Shown: one piece after another, positions 1 to 6,219 of the stretch | Layout of the letters: every line of letters begins with the position of its first letter | Numbering within the stretch: position 1 is the first letter of the stretch | From: Pseudomonadota bacterium | GTDB taxonomy: Bacteria; Pseudomonadota; Gammaproteobacteria; Burkholderiales; Sulfuriferulaceae | NCBI GenBank assembly: GCA_021794855.1 | Contig: JAJYPZ010000075.1 | Location: forward strand, 1-6,408 | Direction of reading: 5' to 3' | Length of the DNA stretch: 6,408 nt | Notes under the pieces: model-generated | What the model was told of the DNA's origin: nothing | Databases searched by the model: none | What the model saw: the letters and a program-made list of their open reading frames with translations, nothing else | Made by a program: the position numbers and the translations under genes

Positions 1-591
1 CATCCGGATCTGGTTGATAAATATAACCAGAGTGTTTGTGCGCTTGATATTGCCGGTCAATTTACGCAAAGCCTGGCTCATCAGCCGCGCCTGCAGACCC
101 ATGTGCGAATCGCCCATTTCGCCTTCGATCTCGGCCTTGGGCGTCAGCGCCGCGACCGAATCGATCACCACGATGTCGACGGAACCGGAGCGCACCAGCA
201 TATCGGCAATCTCCAGTGCCTGCTCGCCCGTATCGGGCTGCGATATCAGCAGATCCGAGACATTCACGCCCAGTTTTTGTGCGTATTGAGGATCGAGCGC
301 ATGCTCGGCATCGATAAACGCGGCGATGCCGCCCAGTTTTTGCATCTCCGCAATCACCTGCAGGGTCAGCGTGGTTTTACCCGACGATTCCGGGCCGTAG
401 ATTTCGACGATGCGGCCGCGAGGCAAGCCGCCCACGCCCAGTGCGATATCCAGTCCCAGCGATCCGGTCGACACGACCTGGATATCGTTAACCACTTCGC
501 CGTCGCCCAACCGCATGATAGAGCCCTTGCCGAAACTTTTTTCGATCTGTGACAAGGCTGCTGCAAGCGCTTTGCTTCTGTTTTCATCCAT
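1..591 (-). CDS. recA: RecA recombinase, N-terminal 197 codons (cut by window edge)
   Basis: RecA is the DNA-dependent ATPase that forms filaments on single-stranded DNA, drives homologous recombination and triggers LexA self-cleavage. The protein begins [20 protein letters not shown]. It shows Walker A GPESSGKT at residues 66-73, the catalytic Glu in DAEHALD at residue 96, Walker B VVIDS ending near 145, the L1 loop EGEMGDSH at 157-164, and FINQIR with Gln194. These numbers match E. coli RecA without gaps. The family is about 345 residues long, so roughly the last 150 (the rest of L2 and the C-terminal domain) lie beyond position 1. The frame is open to the edge, so this is truncation by the window, not a broken gene. 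The ATG at 591 is chosen because AAGGAA (598-603) sits just upstream at normal spacing. A 75 bp gap separates it from pncC, which allows its own promoter. Confidence 0.98.
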   Translation of the reverse strand, partial: MDENRSKALAAALSQIEKSFGKGSIMRLGDGEVVNDIQVVSTGSLGLDIALGVGGLPRGRIVEIYGPESSGKTTLTLQVIAEMQKLGGIAAFIDAEHALDPQYAQKLGVNVSDLLISQPDTGEQALEIADMLVRSGSVDIVVIDSVAALTPKAEIEGEMGDSHMGLQARLMSQALRKLTGNIKRTNTLVIFINQIRM

Positions 592-666
592 GTTTATTTC
601 CTTTTGTGTAGCGTGTCTGTAACTAAATTATGGAACCAATGATGATGCCTGCTTTTGATGACTGTA
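592..666 (-). promoter_or_regulatory. recA leader with Shine-Dalgarno; no canonical LexA box
   Basis: This 75 bp gap between the pncC stop and the recA ATG is AT-rich compared with its flanks. The ribosome binding site AAGGAA is at 598-603. A CATAAT hexamer (minus strand, 627-632) could be a -10 box, but I find no convincing -35 at 16-18 bp. Two ACAG half-sites (minus strand, 617-620 and 662-665) are present. Neither has a CTGT partner 8 bp away, so the gammaproteobacterial LexA operator CTGT-N8-ACAG is not met. Promoter activity is inferred from position only. Confidence 0.4.
624..639 (-). promoter_or_regulatory. 16 bp element shared with the yebC leader (recA copy)
   Basis: On the minus strand this reads TTGGTTCCATAATTTA. 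The yebC leader carries TTGTCTCCATAATTTA at 6144-6159, identical in 14 of 16 positions with an exact 11 bp core TCCATAATTTA. The core contains a -10-like CATAAT. The element lies about 33-48 bases upstream of the recA ATG. It could be a shared promoter type or a protein-binding site; either role is inference. Confidence 0.3.
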
Positions 667-1161
667 TTAAGACAAGAACTCTATTATGCCGCGTAAGGCA
701 GCCGCCACCGATCGGGCGCGAATCTCGCTCCGGTCACCGCCGAATCTGCATGTCGTTGCCAGCCGGGAACCATCGGTCGCAGCCCAGGCGAGGCAGACGG
801 TGCCGACCGGTTTTTGCGCCGTGCCGCCGCCGGGCCCGGCAATCCCCGATATCGACACAGCCATATTCGCCGTACTGTGCCGCAATGCCCCCAACGCCAT
901 TTCGCCGACCGTAGCTTCGGACACCGCGCCCCACCGATCCAGCGTATTTTCCGCGACACCTAACATTTCGCGCTTAGCCTCGTTGGTATAAGTAATAAAA
1001 CCGCGCTCGTACCACGCCGAACTGCCCGGAACGGCCGTCATGACCATGCCTACCCAGCCGCCGGTGCACGATTCCGCCGTCGCCAGCCTGAAGCCACGCT
1101 GCAGCAAGATTTTTCCGGTTTCTTCCGCCAGGCGATACAAGGCAGCGTCGTCGGGTTTCAT
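667..1161 (-). CDS. pncC: Nicotinamide-nucleotide amidohydrolase PncC (CinA C-terminal domain family)
   Basis: This is the stand-alone CinA C-terminal-domain protein that deamidates nicotinamide mononucleotide to nicotinate mononucleotide, feeding NAD recycling in the cytoplasm. The 164-residue protein is close in length to E. coli PncC and has no N-terminal molybdopterin-binding CinA domain. Visible motifs are AESCTGGWVG with Ser31 (the family's catalytic serine), GFITYTNEAK at 54-63 with Lys63, AVSE at 79-82, and SGIAGPGGGT then KPVGTV at 105-122. The start is placed at the ATG at 1161 because it forms an ATGA overlap with the pgpA stop. An in-frame TTG at 1170 would add three residues (MAE) but fits less well. 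The gene sits just upstream of recA, a common gammaproteobacterial arrangement. It is probably cotranscribed with pgpA. It is often annotated cinA. Confidence 0.93.
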   Translation of the reverse strand: MKPDDAALYRLAEETGKILLQRGFRLATAESCTGGWVGMVMTAVPGSSAWYERGFITYTNEAKREMLGVAENTLDRWGAVSEATVGEMALGALRHSTANMAVSISGIAGPGGGTAQKPVGTVCLAWAATDGSRLATTCRFGGDRSEIRARSVAAALRGIIEFLS

Positions 1162-1646
1162 CTCAGCCAATATTTGATTCCTTCCAGTACCAATAGCGTA
1201 TAAATCGCCGCCAGTCCGTCGTCAAGCATGACGCCATAGCCGTTTTTGAATTTCGCGTCGAACCAGCTTATCGGAAACGGCTTCCAGATATCGAACAGCC
1301 GAAACGCGATAAACGCCACAGCGATCCAGAGCGCGCTGACAGGCGTAAAGAGCAGCACACACCAGAAAGCCACGATTTCATCCCAGACTATGCCACCATA
1401 ATCCGCCACGCCCAGATTACGCCCGGTAAGATCGCAAATCCAGATCCCGGCAACGGCGGCCAGAATGATCGCGCCGTATAGCAGACTCGCCGGCAACAAC
1501 GCAGCCAGCAAGTAATACAACGGGATGGCAGCCAGCGTACCAAACGTTCCGGGCGCGACCGGAGCGAGGCCGCTGCCGAAGCCGAAAGCAAAAAAATGCG
1601 CCGGATGCCGAAAAATAAAACGCCAGTCAGCTCGCAAAATGGTCAA
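1158..1646 (-). CDS. pgpA: Phosphatidylglycerophosphatase A
   Basis: PgpA is an inner-membrane phosphatase that removes phosphate from phosphatidylglycerophosphate to give phosphatidylglycerol. The 162-residue protein carries the family signatures FGSGLAPVAPGTFGTL (23-38), DYGGIVWDEIV (82-92), FRLFDIWKPFPI (115-126) and GYGVMLDD (136-143). Hydrophobic spans lie at about 36-52, 55-73, 90-115 and 144-158. In the last motif the usual Gly-Gly is Asn-Gly, a mild change. No ATG precedes the first motif, and an in-frame TAA stop lies three codons upstream of 1646. Initiation must therefore be at a TTG: either 1646 (20 bp overlap with thiL, GGGG only a few bases upstream) or 1637 (three residues shorter, better spaced from GGGG). 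The stop overlaps the pncC start as ATGA, implying translational coupling. Confidence 0.93.
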   Translation of the reverse strand: MTILRADWRFIFRHPAHFFAFGFGSGLAPVAPGTFGTLAAIPLYYLLAALLPASLLYGAIILAAVAGIWICDLTGRNLGVADYGGIVWDEIVAFWCVLLFTPVSALWIAVAFIAFRLFDIWKPFPISWFDAKFKNGYGVMLDDGLAAIYTLLVLEGIKYWLR

Positions 1647-2586
1647 ACCCCGTTATTGCCGGCGTCATGACCCGGCCTTTGCTATCGAACAGCCGCAAAC
1701 CCGACGCGCCGACGATACGGCCGATAGCAGTCAGTCTTACATCGAGTCTGGCACCGATAGCTAGAATTTCGGCCTCCACTCCGGCGGGCGCGGTAAAACA
1801 CAGCTCGTAATCGTCACCGCCCGCCAGCGCGCAACGATCGAATAATGGGTGACGCTTCAGTTCGCGCACTATCGGGCTCAGCGGCAATTGCTCGTAATCC
1901 AGCGCGGCTCCGCACTCCGAGCGCACTAAAATATGTCCCAGATCCGACAGCAAACCGTCCGAAATGTCGATCGCACTCTGCGCCAGTCCGCGCAACGCCA
2001 GTCCCAGCGCAACGCGCGGAACCGGCGTATGCAAGCGCATTTCCAGCACCGCTCGTTGCGCTGCGTCCAGTTCCGCCCGTCCTTGCAGCGCCGCCAATGC
2101 GAAAGCGGCATCGCCCAGAGTACCCGAGACCCAGACGGTATCGCCGACCTGTGCCCCGTCTCGCCGCAGCGCCGAATCAAGCGGCACTTCGCCGATAACC
2201 GTCAGCGTCAGACTGAGTTTGCCGCGCGTGGTGTCGCCGCCGACCAGACTGATTCCATACTCCCCGGCACAACGATATAACCCCTCAGCATACGCCGCCA
2301 GCCAGAGTTCATCGACGGCAGGCAGGGTCAGCGCCAGCGTCGCCCAGCGCGGCTGCGCGCCCATTGCGGCCAGATCCGACAGATTCACCGCCAGCGACTT
2401 CCAGCCCAGCAATGCCGGATCGGCACCGGTAAAAAAATGCACGTCGCTCACCAGCGTGTCGGTAGAAACAGCCAACAGCATGCCCGCCTCCGGTTGCATC
2501 AAAGCGCAATCGTCGCCGCCGCCCAATACCGCATTCGGTGCGGGACGGGAAAAAAAACGCCGGATCAGATCGAATTCGCTAGTCAT
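1627..2586 (-). CDS. thiL: Thiamine-monophosphate kinase
   Basis: ThiL phosphorylates thiamine monophosphate with ATP to give thiamine diphosphate, the active cofactor. The 319-residue protein has the AIR-synthase-like fold signatures in order: GGGDDCAL (22-29, metal and nucleotide binding; many relatives have GIGDD), STDTLVSDVHF (41-51), GWKSLAVNLSDLAAMGA (61-77), LVGGDTTRG (114-122), GDTVWVSGTLGDAA (148-161), AIDISDGLLSDL (205-216) and AGGDDYELCF (255-264). The length is normal. The ATG at 2586 is chosen because MTSEFDLIRRFF matches the usual ThiL N-terminus and CAGG lies just upstream. The reading frame happens to stay open further upstream through nusB, but that stretch is not ThiL-like. 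The gap to the shortened nusB is 89 bp; to the end of the original nusB frame it is only 20 bp. Confidence 0.97.
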   Translation of the reverse strand: MTSEFDLIRRFFSRPAPNAVLGGGDDCALMQPEAGMLLAVSTDTLVSDVHFFTGADPALLGWKSLAVNLSDLAAMGAQPRWATLALTLPAVDELWLAAYAEGLYRCAGEYGISLVGGDTTRGKLSLTLTVIGEVPLDSALRRDGAQVGDTVWVSGTLGDAAFALAALQGRAELDAAQRAVLEMRLHTPVPRVALGLALRGLAQSAIDISDGLLSDLGHILVRSECGAALDYEQLPLSPIVRELKRHPLFDRCALAGGDDYELCFTAPAGVEAEILAIGARLDVRLTAIGRIVGASGLRLFDSKGRVMTPAITGFDHFAS

Positions 2587-2606
2587 GCGTACCTGCCGGC
2601 AGACTG

Positions 2607-2675
2607 CTAGCGGCGCGGCTTGTTCACTTCGTCGCCACGTACGGACGCAGCCAGCTTGTCCATGACGCCGTTGAC
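2607..2675 (-). pseudogene. Detached C-terminal segment of nusB after the internal TAA
   Basis: Reading straight on from the TAA in the nusB frame gives 22 sense codons, beginning VNGVMDKLA and ending NKPRR, then TAG. VNGVMDKLA lines up with E. coli NusB VNGVLDKAA, and both proteins end in a short basic tail. No frameshift is needed; changing one base of TAA to TAT or TAC (Tyr) restores the motif. The TAG lies 20 bp from the thiL ATG, which restores the tight spacing seen at the other junctions. The segment has no plausible start of its own for independent translation. Confidence 0.85.
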
Positions 2676-3038
2676 TTATTTGTGTCCGTCGGTGCCGCCG
2701 AAAGTTTTGGCCAGTTCTACCGCTTCGTTGAGCACTACCCGATACGGCACTTCCGGATGACGCAATAATTCCTCGGCGCCGAGCAGCAGTATCGCATGTT
2801 CGACCGGACTCAATTCGGCTATGCTGCGATCCACAAATTCGCTCAATTGCCGGTCGAGCGCTTCGTTGCCGTCGACGACGCCTGTGAGCAGAGCCTGAAA
2901 CATCTTCTCGTCTATTCCGGCAAAGCCGTCCTGCTCGCGCAATTGCTTTACCAGACCGGCGACCGGCTGTTTGTTCAGCAGCCACTGATAAATCCCCTGC
3001 ACCGCGAATTCGCGAGCCTTACGCCTGTTTCCGCTCAT
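2676..3038 (-). CDS. nusB: Transcription antitermination factor NusB, truncated by an in-frame TAA
   Basis: NusB binds boxA RNA together with S10 (NusE) and supports rRNA antitermination and maturation. The 120-residue product begins [20 protein letters not shown] and contains the family's [15 protein letters not shown] (78-92), [18 protein letters not shown] (97-114) and GTDGHK (115-120). In E. coli the last motif continues HKFVNGVLDKA and then about 15 residues. Here a TAA (2676-2678) occupies the aromatic position, and NusB-like codons continue in the same frame to a TAG at 2607-2609. Without the stop the protein would be 143 residues, a normal NusB length. The ATG at 3038 overlaps the ribH stop as ATGA. 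The lost part is the last helical segment of the fold, so the product may be unstable or weak. A base error in the assembly, a true nonsense mutation or readthrough are all possible. Confidence 0.9.
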   Translation of the reverse strand: MSGNRRKAREFAVQGIYQWLLNKQPVAGLVKQLREQDGFAGIDEKMFQALLTGVVDGNEALDRQLSEFVDRSIAELSPVEHAILLLGAEELLRHPEVPYRVVLNEAVELAKTFGGTDGHK

Positions 3039-3502
3039 AATGTTTTCAACAAGTTAGCCATTTCAATTGCGCAGGCAGCCGCTTCAGCACCTTTAGTTGC
3101 AGTGCGTATCCAGGCTTGTTCATCGCTATCGGTCGTAAGCACACCGTTCGCCACCGGCACTCCGGTGTCCAGCTGAACCCGTGTAATGCCGCTCGCCATT
3201 TCGTTGGAAACCAGCTCGAAATGATACGTATCGCCGCGCACGACGGCACCTATCGCTACCAGCGCGTCGAATTTCCCGCTCATCGCCATTTTCCGTGCCA
3301 CCACCGGAATTTCAAGCGCTCCCGGCACGGTTGCAAGCAAGGTATTCTCCGGCTTGACGCCGTATTTGGCGAGCGCATGTGCGCAGGCAGCCAACAGACT
3401 ATCGCAGATATCGCGGTTAAACCGGCTCATCACGATACCTATCCTTAAAGCGTTGCCGGTCAGATTGACCTCCAGCTCATTGATTCCGTCATAACTTGCC
3501 AT
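3035..3502 (-). CDS. ribH: 6,7-dimethyl-8-ribityllumazine synthase
   Basis: RibH condenses 3,4-dihydroxy-2-butanone 4-phosphate (made by RibB) with 5-amino-6-ribitylaminouracil to give lumazine, the substrate of RibE. It normally assembles as a pentamer or icosahedral capsid in the cytoplasm. The 155-residue protein shows SRFN (26-29), [10 protein letters not shown] (57-66, phosphate and substrate loop), [14 protein letters not shown] (83-96) with the catalytic His94, [16 protein letters not shown] (115-130) and [12 protein letters not shown] (137-148). The length is typical. The ATG at 3502 follows AAGGAT at good spacing. The stop overlaps the nusB ATG as ATGA, the classic ribH-nusB coupling. 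A small inverted repeat lies just before the gene, at the end of ribB. Confidence 0.97.
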   Translation of the reverse strand: MASYDGINELEVNLTGNALRIGIVMSRFNRDICDSLLAACAHALAKYGVKPENTLLATVPGALEIPVVARKMAMSGKFDALVAIGAVVRGDTYHFELVSNEMASGITRVQLDTGVPVANGVLTTDSDEQAWIRTATKGAEAAACAIEMANLLKTL

Positions 3503-3535
3503 GCTTGATCCTTATTGTGTGACCATTATCGTAAA

Positions 3536-3549
3536 ATTGCCACGGCAAT
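3536..3549 (-). terminator. Short inverted repeat followed by a T-run between ribB and ribH
   Basis: On the minus strand ATTGCC-GT-GGCAAT is a perfect 6 bp inverted repeat, followed by TTT. As RNA it would fold as about five pairs with a four-base loop. It overlaps the ribB stop codon. The stem is short and only half GC, so at most it is a weak terminator or an mRNA-stabilising or attenuating hairpin inside the operon. Confidence 0.25.
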
Positions 3550-4640
3550 CATCCTGCTTCGTCAAAACCCGTTACTTCCAGATTAAAACCCGTTAACGAA
3601 GGCATTTTACGCTGCGCGGCCAATAAACGCATTTTTCCTACGCCCAGATCTTTCAATATCTGTGCACCGATGCCGTAATTGCGCGCATCCCATTTCGGCG
3701 CAAGCTTCGGAGCCGTTCCGGGTATCGCGTGCGCAAGCAGGTCGGCAGCGGTCTCCGGCCGATGCAGCAGGACGATCACACCCTTGCCCACCTCTGAAAT
3801 TTTTTGCAGCGCACGGTTTACGCTGTAGGCATGCTCAGCGCTGTCCAGTTCCAGAACGTCTATCACCGAAACCGGTTCATGTACGCGCACCAGGGTTTCC
3901 GCACTGGGCGTAATGTCGCCCTTGCTCAGCGCCAGATGCGCCGCACCCGAAATTTTCTCGCGGTATGCGACCAGCCGGAACTCGCCGAACGCTGTACCGA
4001 TCGTCCGGTGACCGACGCGCTCGATCAGGCTTTCGTTCTGGCTGCGATAATGAATCAGGTCTGCGATAGCGCCGATTTTCAGGCCATGCTCGCGCGCATA
4101 CTCGATCAAATCGGGCAGGCGCGCCATGCTGCCGTCCTCGTTAAGAATTTCACAAATCACTGCCGCCGGCTCCAGGCCGGCCATTCCGGCCAGATCGCAC
4201 CCTGCTTCGGTATGGCCGGCCCTGATCAGCACGCCGCCCGGTTGGGCGCGCAAAGGAAAAATATGCCCGGGCTGGACGATATCGGTCGCTTTGGCGTGTT
4301 TGGCTACGGCGGCCTGAATGGTACGGGCGCGGTCTGCGGCGGAAATTCCGGTCGTCACGCCGCTCGCCGCTTCGATTGAAACCGTAAAGGCCGTACTGTG
4401 CGGTGCCTGATTATCCGCCACCATCTGGCGCAAATCCAGCTGTTTGCAACGTTCGTCGGTCAGGGTCAGGCAAATCAGTCCGCGGCCGTGTCTAGCCATG
4501 AAATTGATCGCTTCGGGCGTGGCGAATTCGGCAGCCATGACCAGATCGCCTTCGTTCTCGCGATCTTCCTCATCGACCAGGATTACCATTTTTCCGGCTT
4601 TAATATCCGCGACGATTTCTGCAATAGGACTTAAATTCAT
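3549..4640 (-). CDS. ribB: 3,4-dihydroxy-2-butanone 4-phosphate synthase fused to a degenerate RibA-like domain (RibBX type)
   Basis: The N-terminal domain (about 1-200) is RibB, which converts ribulose 5-phosphate to 3,4-dihydroxy-2-butanone 4-phosphate for RibH. It keeps [11 protein letters not shown] (22-32), [11 protein letters not shown] (48-58), [13 protein letters not shown] (93-105) and [10 protein letters not shown] with His143. The C-terminal domain (about 205-363) is homologous to GTP cyclohydrolase II: it retains FGEFRLVAY (218-226), VRVHE (251-255) and [19 protein letters not shown] (322-340). The zinc-binding HSECLTGD and DCGFQ cysteines are gone. There is no cysteine after residue 163, and the substrate loop QEGRGIG reads RPETAADL. 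It is therefore probably not a working RibA, despite the usual ribBA label. Total length is 363. The ATG at 4640 directly abuts the ribE stop (TAAATG), with AAGGCGG as ribosome binding site. Confidence 0.95.
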   Translation of the reverse strand: MNLSPIAEIVADIKAGKMVILVDEEDRENEGDLVMAAEFATPEAINFMARHGRGLICLTLTDERCKQLDLRQMVADNQAPHSTAFTVSIEAASGVTTGISAADRARTIQAAVAKHAKATDIVQPGHIFPLRAQPGGVLIRAGHTEAGCDLAGMAGLEPAAVICEILNEDGSMARLPDLIEYAREHGLKIGAIADLIHYRSQNESLIERVGHRTIGTAFGEFRLVAYREKISGAAHLALSKGDITPSAETLVRVHEPVSVIDVLELDSAEHAYSVNRALQKISEVGKGVIVLLHRPETAADLLAHAIPGTAPKLAPKWDARNYGIGAQILKDLGVGKMRLLAAQRKMPSLTGFNLEVTGFDEAG

Positions 4641-5243
4641 TTAAACCGCCTTGTCCTGATAATAATTCAAAATACGCTCGGCGTAGCGGGCCATCATATC
4701 GACTTCGAGATTGACCCGGCTCCCCGCCTTTAAATTGGCCAGATTGGTTTCGATCAACGTATGCGGGATCAGGTTGATACTGAAATCGGCCTCAGTCACC
4801 CGATTAACGGTCAGACTGACGCCATCGACCGTCATCGACCCCTTGGTCACGATAAAATGCATAATCTCGCCAGGCGCGCGTATAACCAGCTCCATACAGT
4901 CGCCCGCCGGCATAAAACTCGTCACCACGCCGACGCCATCGACATGCCCCGATACCAGATGCCCTCCCAACCGGTCGGACAGACGCATTGCTTTTTCCAG
5001 ATTCACTGCGGCATCCTGCGGAAAACCCGCGCTGCAACGGAATGTTTCGGCCGAAACATCGACGCCGAAGCCGTTCGCAGACAGGTCGACCACCGTCAGG
5101 CAGACGCCATTACAGGCTATCGAATCGCCCAGACCGACATCGCTCAAGTCCAGCTTCCCGGCCTGTATCGTCAGGCGGGCGTCATCGCCTTTCTGCACGA
5201 CCGCCGCGACGGTTCCGACCGCCTGAATAATCCCAGTAAACAT
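4641..5243 (-). CDS. ribE: Riboflavin synthase, alpha chain
   Basis: This enzyme dismutates two molecules of 6,7-dimethyl-8-ribityllumazine into riboflavin and 5-amino-6-ribitylaminouracil. The protein starts [10 protein letters not shown], the invariant N-terminus of the family, which fixes the start at the ATG at 5243; AAGGAC lies a few bases upstream. It has 200 residues and two tandem lumazine-binding barrels (about 1-95 and 96-190). The first carries [13 protein letters not shown] with Ser41 and Cys48, the positions used in E. coli, then SAETF (64-68) and [20 protein letters not shown] with His100. The second carries [12 protein letters not shown] (136-147), [11 protein letters not shown] (158-168) and NLEVD with Asp182. 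It is also called ribC. It starts the likely operon running to pncC and is followed without a gap by ribB. Confidence 0.97.
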   Translation of the reverse strand: MFTGIIQAVGTVAAVVQKGDDARLTIQAGKLDLSDVGLGDSIACNGVCLTVVDLSANGFGVDVSAETFRCSAGFPQDAAVNLEKAMRLSDRLGGHLVSGHVDGVGVVTSFMPAGDCMELVIRAPGEIMHFIVTKGSMTVDGVSLTVNRVTEADFSINLIPHTLIETNLANLKAGSRVNLEVDMMARYAERILNYYQDKAV

Positions 5244-5388
5244 ACACTGTCCTTTTATAATCGAGCCCTTGCACGATGACTCTGCTCGCCGGTTTCGGGA
5301 CGCACAGCGAACCATCTGCTTTCGGCGGTTTGAGTTCCTCGGCCGCGACTTGACGCAATTTCGTCGCCCCAGCGACCTGCATGCAACG
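5244..5388 (-). other. Non-coding gap between yebC and ribE, no FMN riboswitch recognised
   Basis: This 145 bp interval holds no gene I can support. One minus frame is open from an ATG at 5382 into ribE, but it has no ribosome binding site and no recognisable content. Just after yebC lies a small hairpin GTCGC-TGGG-GCGAC (5363-5376) without a T-run. Further on, GTTCGC and GCGAGC could pair around a 17-base loop. I looked for the conserved blocks of the FMN (RFN) element and found only a short CCCGAAACCGGCG resemblance, not the full fold. A promoter for the rib genes is expected here or upstream of yebC, but I could not pick one. Confidence 0.5.
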
Positions 5389-6120
5389 TCAATCCGCTAT
5401 GTTCAATACCGCCGAGGTATAAACTTCCTGCACGTCGTCGAGCGATTCCAGCGCATCGAGCAATTTCTGCATTTTAATTGCATCTTCGCCCGCAAGTTCG
5501 ACTTCATTTTGCGGTTTCATGCTGACTTCGCCGTACTCCGCCTTAAATCCGGAGGTTTCCATCGACGCCTTGATCGTATGCAATTCATACGGCGGCGTAA
5601 TCACTTCGATGCTGCCGTCCTCGTGCGTCAAAACGTCGTCCGCCCCGGCTTCCAGCGCGGCTTCCATTAATGCGTCCTCGTTCAGTCCCGGCGCAAACAG
5701 CAATTGCCCGCAATGCAGGAACTGAAACGCCACGCATCCGTCGGTGCCCATATTGCCGCCGAACTTGCTGAAAGCATGGCGCACGTCGGCGACCGTCCGT
5801 ACCTTGTTGTCAGTCAGACAATCGACCATGACCGCGGCACCGCCGATGCCGTAGCCTTCATAGCGGATTTCTTCGTAATTCACCCCTTCCAGATCGCCGC
5901 AACCGCGTTTGACTGCACGCTCGACGGTATCTTTGGGCATATTGGCGTCAAACGCCTTGTCCATCGCCAGCCGCAATCGGGGATTAGTTCCCGCGTCACC
6001 CCCGCCCAATTTGGCTGCAACGGTAATTTCCTTGATCAATCGCGTGAATATCTTGCCGCGTTTCGCATCGGTAGCGGCTTTTTTATGCTTTATATTCGCC
6101 CATTTACTATGTCCGGACAT
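5389..6120 (-). CDS. yebC: YebC/PmpR/TACO1 family protein
   Basis: This cytoplasmic protein family has been described both as DNA-binding transcriptional regulators and, more recently, as ribosome-associated factors that relieve stalling (the mitochondrial relative is TACO1). The 243-residue protein opens with [20 protein letters not shown], the family hallmark, followed by [12 protein letters not shown] (21-32), [11 protein letters not shown] (46-56), YEGYGIGG (87-94), [14 protein letters not shown] (104-117), [11 protein letters not shown] (121-131), [16 protein letters not shown] (148-163) and LDDVQEVY (227-234). The length is normal. The start is set at the ATG at 6120 because it gives the canonical MxGHSKW start, with AGGG about seven bases upstream; a TTG at 6126 would add only MR. 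The usual downstream neighbour in many proteobacteria, ruvC, is replaced here by ribE. Confidence 0.96.
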   Translation of the reverse strand: MSGHSKWANIKHKKAATDAKRGKIFTRLIKEITVAAKLGGGDAGTNPRLRLAMDKAFDANMPKDTVERAVKRGCGDLEGVNYEEIRYEGYGIGGAAVMVDCLTDNKVRTVADVRHAFSKFGGNMGTDGCVAFQFLHCGQLLFAPGLNEDALMEAALEAGADDVLTHEDGSIEVITPPYELHTIKASMETSGFKAEYGEVSMKPQNEVELAGEDAIKMQKLLDALESLDDVQEVYTSAVLNIAD

Positions 6121-6143
6121 ACGCAACCCTTTTGGCTTGAGAA

Positions 6144-6159
6144 TAAATTATGGAGACAA
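6144..6159 (-). promoter_or_regulatory. 16 bp element shared with the recA leader (yebC copy)
   Basis: The minus strand reads TTGTCTCCATAATTTA, matching the recA leader copy in 14 of 16 positions. It lies about 24-39 bases upstream of the yebC ATG, so a -10 at CATAAT would give a short leader carrying the AGGG ribosome binding site. No good -35 is visible at 16-18 bp from CATAAT. The function is inferred from position and repetition. Confidence 0.3.
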
Positions 6160-6179
6160 AACACTGGATTTTACCACCG

Positions 6180-6219
6180 GACGCGCGCTTGCGCTCGTCT
6201 GCGCAGAGGGATGATCCCT
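6180..6219. repeat. Two adjacent small inverted repeats between the upstream gene and yebC
   Basis: On the plus strand AGGGAT-G-ATCCCT (6207-6219) is a perfect palindrome around one base, covering part of the upstream gene's stop codon. Next to it (6180-6199) GACG, GCGC, GCGC and CGTC can pair as eight base pairs plus one mismatch around a two-base centre. A TCTGCGCAGA palindrome (6198-6207) overlaps both. None is followed by a T-run on the minus strand, so they are not standard intrinsic terminators. They may mark the end of the upstream transcript or be chance GC-rich structure. Confidence 0.3.

Noticed and set aside
661..680. ACTGTATTAAGACAAGAACT as a LexA SOS box
   Set aside because: Only the left half-site CTGTAT matches; the right half has AAGA where ACAG is required after 8 bp.
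1964..2665. Long plus-strand frame (233 codons) opposite thiL and nusB
   Set aside because: Serine, alanine and arginine-rich low-complexity translation typical of the antisense of a GC-rich gene. The minus strand carries clear ThiL motifs throughout.
2587..2985. Upstream open extension of the thiL frame (133 extra codons)
   Set aside because: It is arginine-rich shadow translation of nusB in another frame. The ThiL family starts at MTSEFDLI, which has its own Shine-Dalgarno sequence.
5249..5263. TATAAA-like box just before ribE as a promoter
   Set aside because: It lies only about ten bases from the ATG and overlaps the Shine-Dalgarno sequence, with no -35. A start there would remove the ribosome binding site.
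5244..5315. N-terminal extension of RibE by 24 residues
   Set aside because: Riboflavin synthase begins at the invariant MFTGI, preceded by AAGGAC. The extension is non-coding leader.
5182..5382. Minus-strand 66-codon frame beginning MQVAGATKL across the yebC-ribE gap
   Set aside because: It has no ribosome binding site and no recognisable motif, and its last third overlaps ribE in the wrong frame.
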